A DNA stretch of 9,805 nucleotides, from contig JAHILQ010000255.1 of NCBI GenBank assembly GCA_018896985.1, positions 1 through 9,805 of the forward strand, given 5' to 3'. This stretch comes from Nitrospinota bacterium (lineage in GTDB: Bacteria; Nitrospirota; Thermodesulfovibrionia; Thermodesulfovibrionales; UBA1546). The notes under the pieces are model-generated. The model had not been told where the DNA came from. It was given only the letters and a program-made list of their open reading frames with translations, and ran no database searches. The position numbers and the translations under genes were made by a program. Positions 5,911-9,805 of the stretch are shown piece after piece; position 1 is the stretch's first letter, and each line of letters opens with the position of its first letter.

Positions 5911-5931
5911 ATGCAAAATGCAAAAATCAAA
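5911..5931 (+). repeat. ATGCAAA heptads after rplR
   Basis: Three units follow the rplR stop without a gap: ATGCAAA (5911-5917), ATGCAAA (5918-5924) and AATCAAA (5925-5931). The same two words occur in reverse order after rplO (7011-7024). This short array leads straight into AGTG/CACT copy B. Confidence 0.75.
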
Positions 5932-5932
5932 G

Positions 5933-6003
5933 AAGTGTCAGTGATTAGTGTCTGTGTCAGTAAAAAACTGACGCTGTTAACTGACACTGTCACTGTATTT
6001 TTT
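5933..6003 (+). repeat. AGTG/CACT inverted-arm repeat, copy B (rplR-rpsE)
   Basis: Two 29-nt arms (5933-5961 and 5967-5995) surround a 5-nt all-A loop. Aligned by eye without gaps, 18 positions pair Watson-Crick and 3 more as G-T. AGTG words in the left arm lie 6 and 7 nt apart (5934, 5940, 5947). Six T follow at 5998-6003, giving the outline of an intrinsic terminator, although rpsE continues downstream. It is related to copies A and C by shared words and by the 6/7-nt phase. Confidence 0.8.
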
Positions 6004-6021
6004 AATTTATACTTGTGTAAC

Positions 6022-6027
6022 AGGGGG
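6022..6027 (+). promoter_or_regulatory. Ribosome binding site of rpsE, oddly spaced
   Basis: AGGGGG at 6022-6027 is the only SD-like stretch before rpsE. It leaves only 1 nt to the ATG at 6029, but 4 nt to the in-frame GTG at 6032. Spacing thus favours GTG, while ATG is the stronger codon; the two proteins differ by one residue. Confidence 0.5.
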
Positions 6028-6028
6028 T

Positions 6029-6556
6029 ATGGTGAAAAGAATTGATCCGGATGGACTGACTCTAAAAGATAAGGTTGTATTTATAAACAGAGTTGCAAAG
6101 GTTGTGAAGGGCGGAAGAAGATTTTCTTTTGCTGCGCTGGTTGCTGTTGGAAACGGAGCTGGCATAGTGGGTATAGGTAAAGGCAAGGCAAAAGAAGTTC
6201 CTGAGGCAATAAGAAAGGCTGTTGAGCAGGCAAAGAAATCTCTTGTTAAATTCCCCATGAAAGATGGAACAATCCCCCACAGGATAACAGGCAGATTCGG
6301 TTCCGGTTATATTGTTATGAATCCTGCAGTCAAAGGCACAGGACTCATCGCAGGCGGCGCTGTAAGGGCAGTGCTGGATGTTGCCGGCATACAGGATATC
6401 GTTGCCAAAGCAATCGGCAGCCATAATCCTTACAATACCGCAGAGGCTACCATTGACGGGCTGTTAAAGCTTAAAGACCCTGATACGGTTCGCAGATTGA
6501 GGGGAAGGACAGAGGAAGAAGCGCAGGAAACAAACTCGCCGCAGGCGAGTAAATAG
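6029..6556 (+). CDS. rpsE: 30S ribosomal protein S5
   Basis: S5 acts at the mRNA entry site and in decoding accuracy. The 175-residue product has the N-terminal double-stranded-RNA-binding-like domain (LKDKVVFINRVAKVVKGGRR, residues 12-31, then FAALVAVGNGAGIVGIGKGKAKEVPEAIRKA). The C-terminal domain follows (HRITGRFGSGYIVMNPA, GGAVRAVLDVAGIQDI, SHNPYNTAEATIDGL). The ATG at 6029 is taken; GTG at 6032 is a one-codon alternative with better SD spacing. The C-terminal tail after RGRTEEE is longer than in E. coli, and its last residues are encoded by a perfect hairpin sequence (6534-6550). The usual next gene, rpmD, is absent: rplO starts 12 nt after the stop. Confidence 0.97.
   Translation: MVKRIDPDGLTLKDKVVFINRVAKVVKGGRRFSFAALVAVGNGAGIVGIGKGKAKEVPEAIRKAVEQAKKSLVKFPMKDGTIPHRITGRFGSGYIVMNPAVKGTGLIAGGAVRAVLDVAGIQDIVAKAIGSHNPYNTAEATIDGLLKLKDPDTVRRLRGRTEEEAQETNSPQASK
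6534..6550 (+). repeat. ACTCGCC-GCA-GGCGAGT hairpin inside the rpsE 3' end
   Basis: Perfect 7-nt arms ACTCGCC (6534-6540) and GGCGAGT (6544-6550) surround the loop GCA. The element lies in the last codons of rpsE, within the non-conserved tail. The same stem, CTCGCC...GGCGAG followed by T, occurs at 8399-8412 in the secY-map gap. No T run follows, so it is not a standard terminator. Confidence 0.75.
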
Positions 6557-6568
6557 CGGAGGAGTTAG

Positions 6569-7009
6569 ATGAGGATAGAGGATTTAAAGCCCGCAGACGG
6601 CTGCAGAAAAAGAAATAAGAGGGTAGGCCGCGGAATAGGTTCAGGCCATGGCAAGACATCATGCAAGGGGCATAAAGGGCAGAAGGCGCGCTCCGGCGGC
6701 GGAAAAGGAGCAGGTTTTGAAGGCGGGCAGACGCCGTTGCAGAGGAGAATCCCCAAAAGAGGGTTTAAAAATTATTTTGCCAAGGAATACACAACAGTCA
6801 GCCTGAAAGACCTTGCAAGGATTGAAGGCGTTGACGTTATTACGCCTGAGGTCCTGCTTGACAGAGGGATAATAAAGAAGGTCAGGGATGGCGTTAAGGT
6901 CCTCAGCGATGGCGAGATAAAAAGACCTGTTACAATAAAGGCTAAAATATTCAGCGCTGCAGCCGCAGCCAAGATTGCCGCTGCAGGCGGCAAAGCAGAA
7001 ACAATCTAA
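6569..7009 (+). CDS. rplO: 50S ribosomal protein L15
   Basis: L15 is a late assembly protein with a long basic extension that runs into 23S rRNA. The 146-residue product has the characteristic glycine-rich N-terminal half (KRVGRGIGSGHGKTSCKGHKGQKAR, residues 17-41, then GFEGGQTPLQRRIPKRGF). It also has a globular C-terminal half with VSLKDLARIEGVDVITPEVLLDRGII and an Ala/Lys-rich end. The ATG at 6569 has GGAGGAG at 6558-6564 with 4 nt spacing. It directly follows rpsE, where rpmD (L30) usually stands. The 68-nt gap to secY is repeat-filled. Confidence 0.98.
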   Translation: MRIEDLKPADGCRKRNKRVGRGIGSGHGKTSCKGHKGQKARSGGGKGAGFEGGQTPLQRRIPKRGFKNYFAKEYTTVSLKDLARIEGVDVITPEVLLDRGIIKKVRDGVKVLSDGEIKRPVTIKAKIFSAAAAAKIAAAGGKAETI

Positions 7010-7010
7010 A

Positions 7011-7038
7011 AATCAAAATGCAAAATTTAAAATTATGG
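7011..7038 (+). repeat. AATCAAA/ATGCAAA heptads after rplO
   Basis: Four 7-nt units follow the rplO stop: AATCAAA (7011), ATGCAAA (7018), ATTTAAA (7025) and ATTATGG (7032). The first two match the heptads after rplR (5911-5931). The palindrome GGAATTCC (7037-7044) and seven T (7045-7051) come next. No proper stem-loop is possible there, so I do not call a terminator. Confidence 0.7.
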
Positions 7039-7052
7039 AATTCCTTTTTTTA

Positions 7053-7077
7053 AACTTTCAACTTTTAACTTTGAACT
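7053..7077 (-). repeat. AAAGTT heptads, inverted copy before secY
   Basis: Read on the minus strand this 25-nt block matches 9442-9466 at 24 of 25 positions (one C/G difference). It consists of AAAGTT-type 7-nt units. It ends exactly at the base before the secY ATG, leaving no room for a normal ribosome binding site. Confidence 0.85.
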
Positions 7078-8388
7078 ATGAGAGCCCTTTCAAATTTTCA
7101 GAATATATTTAGAGTCCCTGAGTTAAAAAACAGGGTAATCTTTACGCTTGCAATCCTTATTGTATACAGGATAGGAAGTCATATTCCAACTCCAGGCATA
7201 AGAGGTGAGGAGTTAAGTAAATTCCTTGCTGAGAGCGCTGCAGGCGCCCTTATGGGGTTCTTTGATATGTTTACAGGTGGAGCGCTTTCAAGGGTTGCCA
7301 TATTTGCCCTTGGGATTATGCCTTATATAAGCGCCTCCATTATTTTCCAGCTTTTGACAGTTGTAATACCTGCAATCGGGAAGCTTGCAAAAGAAGGAGA
7401 AGCAGGCAGAAAGAAGATTACAAGATATACAAGATACGCAACAGTTGTTATTGCAGCAATACAGTCTTTGGGAATATCCGTCGGCCTTGAAGGCATGGCA
7501 GAGGGCGCATTTATACAGAATCCGGGCTGGTCATTCAGACTGCTGACAATGATAACCCTTACATCAGGCACAGCATTTATAATGTGGCTTGGAGAACAGA
7601 TAACAGAGAGGGGGATAGGAAACGGCATATCTCTTATAATTTTCGCAGGCATAGTCTCGCAGCTCCCGAGTGCGGTAATCAGCACCTATCAACTGTTAAA
7701 AGCAGGTGAACTGTCCATCTTTTTTGTAATATTCCTGATAGCTATGGTGGTTGCGGTAGTTGGGGTGATTATATTTATTGAAAGAGGACAAAGGAAGATA
7801 CCTGTTCAATATGCAAAGCGGCTTGTCGGCCGCAAGATATACGGAGGTCAGAGCACGCATCTGCCGCTCAAGATAAACACGGCAGGCGTTATTCCACCCA
7901 TATTTGCATCTTCAATAATAGTGTTCCCGGCGACTATTGCAGGTTTTATAGCAATACCGTGGGTCCAAGGCATAGCAAAACAACTTTCGCCCGGTACCGT
8001 TTTTTATACAACGCTCTACATCGGGATGATATTCTTTTTTGCCTATTTTTATACTGCCATTGTGTTTAACCCCATAGATATAGCAGACAATCTGAAAAAA
8101 TATGGGGGATATATCCCAGGCATAAGGCCGGGTCAGAAGACATCAGAGTACATTTACAGGGTTATGTCGAGATTAACATTTGTTGGTGCGATATACCTTG
8201 CTGTTGTATGCATAATACCGGAGATTCTTATACTGAGATTTAATGTCCCTTTTTATTTTGGAGGCACTTCGCTCCTGATTGTTGTAGGAGTTGCGCTTGA
8301 CACAGTGTCTCAGATTGAGTCGCATCTCGTTACCCGCTCGTATGAAGGTTTTTTAAAGAAGGGCAGGATTAAGGGCAGGAGAGGATAA
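7078..8388 (+). CDS. secY: Preprotein translocase subunit SecY
   Basis: SecY forms the protein-conducting channel of the inner membrane with SecE and SecG. The 436-residue product has the family N-terminus FQNIFRVPELKNRVIFTLAI and ten likely membrane segments; the first is around residues 18-33. Landmarks are RIGSHIPTPGI, KIYGGQSTHLPLKINTAGVIPPIFASS (residues 253-279), NPIDIADNLKKYGGYIPGIRPG (331-352) and the C-terminal ALDTVSQIESHLVTRSYEGFLKKGRIKG, which faces the ribosome and SecA. Start ATG 7078 gives the family-typical N-terminus, but no SD precedes it, because repeat sequence abuts the codon. Translation may depend on coupling or on an unstructured AT-rich leader (inference). The usual neighbour adk is absent downstream. 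Confidence 0.98.
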   Translation: MRALSNFQNIFRVPELKNRVIFTLAILIVYRIGSHIPTPGIRGEELSKFLAESAAGALMGFFDMFTGGALSRVAIFALGIMPYISASIIFQLLTVVIPAIGKLAKEGEAGRKKITRYTRYATVVIAAIQSLGISVGLEGMAEGAFIQNPGWSFRLLTMITLTSGTAFIMWLGEQITERGIGNGISLIIFAGIVSQLPSAVISTYQLLKAGELSIFFVIFLIAMVVAVVGVIIFIERGQRKIPVQYAKRLVGRKIYGGQSTHLPLKINTAGVIPPIFASSIIVFPATIAGFIAIPWVQGIAKQLSPGTVFYTTLYIGMIFFFAYFYTAIVFNPIDIADNLKKYGGYIPGIRPGQKTSEYIYRVMSRLTFVGAIYLAVVCIIPEILILRFNVPFYFGGTSLLIVVGVALDTVSQIESHLVTRSYEGFLKKGRIKGRRG

Positions 8389-8447
8389 TTTGAAATTTCT
8401 CGCCTCGGCGAGTCGCCTGGGGTGACAAATTTCAAATTTCAAATCTC
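8387..8447 (+). repeat. AAATTTC heptads enclosing two GC hairpins (secY-map)
   Basis: The right side has the units AAATTTC (8427), AAATTTC (8434) and AAATCTC (8441). The left side (8387-8399) carries the inverse, AATTTGAAATTTC. Between them lie two adjacent GC-rich hairpins: CTCGCC/GGCGAG (8399-8404 with 8407-8412) and GTCGCC/GGTGAC (8412-8417 with 8421-8426, one G-T pair). The AT arms could close over the GC core. The block fills the gap and ends 3 nt before the map ATG. Confidence 0.8.
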
Positions 8448-8450
8448 AAG

Positions 8451-9197
8451 ATGATTGTCATAAAGACTCCCGAGGAGATTGAGAAGATGGCTCATGCCTG
8501 TAAAATAGTTGCCGAGATACTGGAAGGACTGAAGGCATTTGTGAAGCCCGGTATTACGACAAAAGAGATAGAAATGTTTGCAGAAGAAAAAATAATTTCA
8601 AAGGGCGGAACACCCGCATTTAAAGGATACAGGGGATACCCTGCCAGTATATGCACCTCTGTGAATAATCAGGTTATTCATGGGATACCCTCTCGTGTGA
8701 GGCTTAACGAAGGGGATGTGTTAAGCATAGACCTTGGAGTCTATCGGGATGGTTTTTATGGAGACGGGGCTGTTACCCTGCCAGTCGGCGAGGTAAGCCC
8801 GCTTGCAAAAAAACTTTTGAAGGTAACAGAGGAAGCCCTTTATAAGGGTATAGATAAAGCGACGCCCCGCAACAGGGTTTCGGATATATCATCTGCCATT
8901 GAGAATTATGTTGAGGCAAACGGTTTTTCTGTAGTGAAGGCATTTGTCGGCCACGGGATTGGGATGTCGCTTCATGAAGAACCTCAGGTCCCGAATTTTG
9001 GCGTCTCAGGGCAGGGACCGAGACTAAAGGAAGGCATGACCCTCGCAATTGAGCCTATGGTTAATACAGGCGGACATGAGGTCAGCATACTTGACGATGG
9101 ATGGACGGCGGTTACCATTGACGGCGGACTTTCCGCTCACTTTGAGCATACAATTGCCATTACTGACGGCGATGCAAGAATCTTGACGAAAATATAA
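8451..9197 (+). CDS. map: Methionine aminopeptidase, type I
   Basis: Map removes the initiator methionine from nascent proteins with small second residues, acting at the tunnel exit. The 248-residue product has the pita-bread fold sequence with all metal ligands: D94 (SIDLG), D105 (YGDGA), H168 (GHGIG), E201 (IEPMV) and E232 (FEHTI). H77 and H175 match the substrate-binding histidines. There is no N-terminal zinc-finger extension and no long insertion, so it is the short type Ia form. ATG 8451 gives the conserved IKTPEEIEKM, but no SD precedes it. An internal ATG at 8487 has GAGGAG upstream but would lose that conserved start, so it is less likely. adk is missing between secY and map. Confidence 0.98.
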   Translation: MIVIKTPEEIEKMAHACKIVAEILEGLKAFVKPGITTKEIEMFAEEKIISKGGTPAFKGYRGYPASICTSVNNQVIHGIPSRVRLNEGDVLSIDLGVYRDGFYGDGAVTLPVGEVSPLAKKLLKVTEEALYKGIDKATPRNRVSDISSAIENYVEANGFSVVKAFVGHGIGMSLHEEPQVPNFGVSGQGPRLKEGMTLAIEPMVNTGGHEVSILDDGWTAVTIDGGLSAHFEHTIAITDGDARILTKI

Positions 9198-9212
9198 TAT
9201 AGATGTTATACT
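9183..9212 (+). promoter_or_regulatory. Candidate sigma70 promoter for infA
   Basis: TTGACG (9183-9188) and TATACT (9207-9212) are separated by 18 nt. A TG one base before the -10 (9204-9205) makes it an extended -10. The expected start of transcription is about 9217-9221, at or within five bases of the infA ATG (9222). A second -10-like TATAAT at 9193-9198 has no matching -35. The -35 and the map stop codon overlap the same stretch. Seen by eye only; not tested. Confidence 0.55.
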
Positions 9213-9221
9213 TTTCAGCTA

Positions 9222-9440
9222 ATGCCTAAAGAGGAAAATATAGAGGTAGAGGGAAAGATTGTTGAAACGCTGCCAAATGCGATGTTTAGGGTAAAACTTG
9301 AGAACGGGCAGATAATTCTCGCTCATATTTCCGGCAAGATGAGGATGCATTTTATAAAGATACTGCCGGGCGATAAGGTTACTGTGGAACTCTCGCCTTA
9401 TGACCTTACAAGAGGCAGGATAACGTATAGGTTTAAATAA
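9222..9440 (+). CDS. infA: Translation initiation factor IF-1
   Basis: IF-1 is a small OB-fold protein that blocks the 30S A site during initiation and supports IF-2 and IF-3. The 72-residue product has the exact usual length and the family motifs KEENIEVEGKIVETLPNAMFRVKLENG (residues 3-29), AHISGKMRMHFIKILPGDKV and the end LTRGRITYRFK. The start at 9222 fits the family N-terminus, but there is no SD upstream. The candidate promoter at 9183-9212 would start the mRNA within a few bases of the ATG, so a leaderless transcript is plausible. IF-1 would then be made independently of the upstream operon (inference). The infA position after map is standard. Confidence 0.98.
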   Translation: MPKEENIEVEGKIVETLPNAMFRVKLENGQIILAHISGKMRMHFIKILPGDKVTVELSPYDLTRGRITYRFK

Positions 9441-9467
9441 AAGTTCAAAGTTAAAAGTTCAAAGTTA
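9440..9467 (+). repeat. AAAGTTC/AAAGTTA heptads, four units (infA-rpmJ)
   Basis: Four exact 7-nt units follow each other: AAAGTTC (9440), AAAGTTA (9447), AAAGTTC (9454) and AAAGTTA (9461). They differ only by an alternating C/A at the last place. The array begins on the last base of the infA stop codon. An inverted near-identical copy precedes secY (7053-7077), and a shorter relative ends rpmC (2671-2691). Confidence 0.9.
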
Positions 9468-9485
9468 GAAAGAGCAGAGGTAGAT

Positions 9486-9599
9486 ATGAAAGTTCGTTCA
9501 TCTGTAAAACCAATATGCGCTAAATGCAAGGTCATAAAGAGGAAGGGTGTTAGAAGAATAATATGCGAAAATCCCCGCCACAAGCAGAGGCAGGGATAA
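9486..9599 (+). CDS. rpmJ: 50S ribosomal protein L36, zinc-binding type
   Basis: L36 is the smallest ribosomal protein and stabilises 23S rRNA near helices 89 and 97. The 37-residue product MKVRSSVKPIC...HKQRQG has the zinc ligands C11, C14, C27 and H32 in the usual CxxC...C...H spacing. It is therefore the zinc-dependent form. The ATG at 9486 follows AGAGGT at 9476-9481 with 4 nt spacing. The position between infA and rpsM is the standard one. The gene is short but complete, and identification is firm from the motif pattern. Confidence 0.96.
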   Translation: MKVRSSVKPICAKCKVIKRKGVRRIICENPRHKQRQG

Positions 9600-9601
9600 A
9601 A

Positions 9602-9674
9602 ACAGTGATTAGTGACAGTGAACAGTGTCAGTCTGAAAGTCATTACTTGACACTGACACTAAACACTTACACTT
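9602..9674 (+). repeat. AGTG/CACT inverted-arm repeat, copy C (rpmJ-rpsM)
   Basis: The left arm has AGTG at 9604, 9611, 9617 and 9624 (steps 7-6-7, identical to copy A). The right arm has CACT at 9651, 9657, 9664 and 9670 (steps 6-7-6). Bases 9604-9629 match 4847-4872 of copy A at 23 of 26 positions. An interrupted hairpin with a loop of roughly 20 nt is possible. The GAGGAG site of rpsM follows at 9677. Confidence 0.85.
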
Positions 9675-9687
9675 AAGAGGAGTTATA

Positions 9688-9805
9688 ATGGCGAGAATCG
9701 CTGGTGTGGATTTACCAAAGAATGAACGGATTGAGATAGGGTTAACAAGGATATTCGGGATAGGCAGGTCTTTGTCAAAGAAAATACTTGATGAGACAAA
9801 GGTTA
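9688..9805 (+). CDS. rpsM: 30S ribosomal protein S13, 3' end missing
   Basis: S13 lies in the 30S head and contacts the P-site tRNA and the large subunit (bridge B1). Only the first 39 codons are in the window: MARIAGVDLPKNERIEIGLT then RIFGIGRSLSKKIL. This matches the conserved N-terminus, including the helix-hairpin-helix-like GIG segment. The ATG at 9688 is preceded by GAGGAG at 9677-9682 with 5 nt spacing. In the usual order rpsK, rpsD, rpoA and rplQ would follow outside the window. Confidence 0.97.
   Translation, partial: MARIAGVDLPKNERIEIGLTRIFGIGRSLSKKILDETKV

Noticed and set aside
6960..7006. GC-rich Ala-codon repeats at the end of rplO
   Set aside because: Variable Ala/Lys-rich tails are usual in L15, and no exact phased repeat is present.
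7037..7051. GGAATTCC plus seven T as an intrinsic terminator after rplO
   Set aside because: An 8-nt palindrome without a loop cannot form a proper hairpin, and secY follows in the same direction.
9193..9198. TATAAT as the main -10 of infA
   Set aside because: No -35 stands at a suitable distance upstream; the TTGACG/TATACT pair with extended TG is the better candidate.

Overview
This window is the middle of a bacterial S10-spc-alpha ribosomal protein cluster, all on the + strand. Gene order is (rplB)-rpsS-rplV-rpsC-rplP-rpmC-rpsQ-rplN-rplX-rplE-rpsZ(S14)-rpsH-rplF-rplR-rpsE-rplO-secY-map-infA-rpmJ-(rpsM). Both end genes are cut by the window: rplB lacks its first ~22 codons and rpsM has only its first 39. 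The base composition is moderate, starts are ATG or TTG, and Shine-Dalgarno (SD) sites are mostly strong. S14 is the short zinc form, and L24 and L36 also keep cysteine zinc motifs. The protein style fits an uncultured bacterium of the Nitrospirota/deltaproteobacterial type. That assignment is inference and would need a tree.

Region 1 (1-4837, rplB to rpsH) is compact. Genes are joined by short gaps or overlaps: ATGA at rplP/rpmC and 25 nt at rplX/rplE. Two conserved neighbours are missing from region 2: rpmD (L30) between rpsE and rplO, and adk between secY and map. infA appears to have its own sigma70-type promoter in the 3' end of map, and it would yield an almost leaderless mRNA.

Region 2 (4838-9687) is unusual. 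Nearly every intergenic gap longer than about 45 nt is filled by short-period repeats with a 7-nt (or alternating 6/7-nt) phase. Several are arranged as inverted arms that could fold into hairpins. The word differs from gap to gap: AGTGAAC/CACTGA, AGGTGTC/ACCTAGA, ATGCAAA, AAAGTTC and AAATTTC. The same words recur at separate junctions, sometimes in opposite orientation. They run up to, and in places into, the coding ends (rpmC tail) and the start codons (secY, map, both without an SD). This heptad-phased spacer system is the most interesting feature of the window. Heptanucleotide tandem repeats (STRRs) are known from heterocystous cyanobacteria, but these words and their inverted-arm layout differ.

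Functionally the genes supply both ribosomal subunits, the Sec translocon channel (SecY), N-terminal methionine removal (Map) and initiation factor IF-1. This is the usual growth-rate-coupled set. No tRNA, rRNA, CRISPR array, transposase or integrase was seen. No gap exceeds 100 nt.
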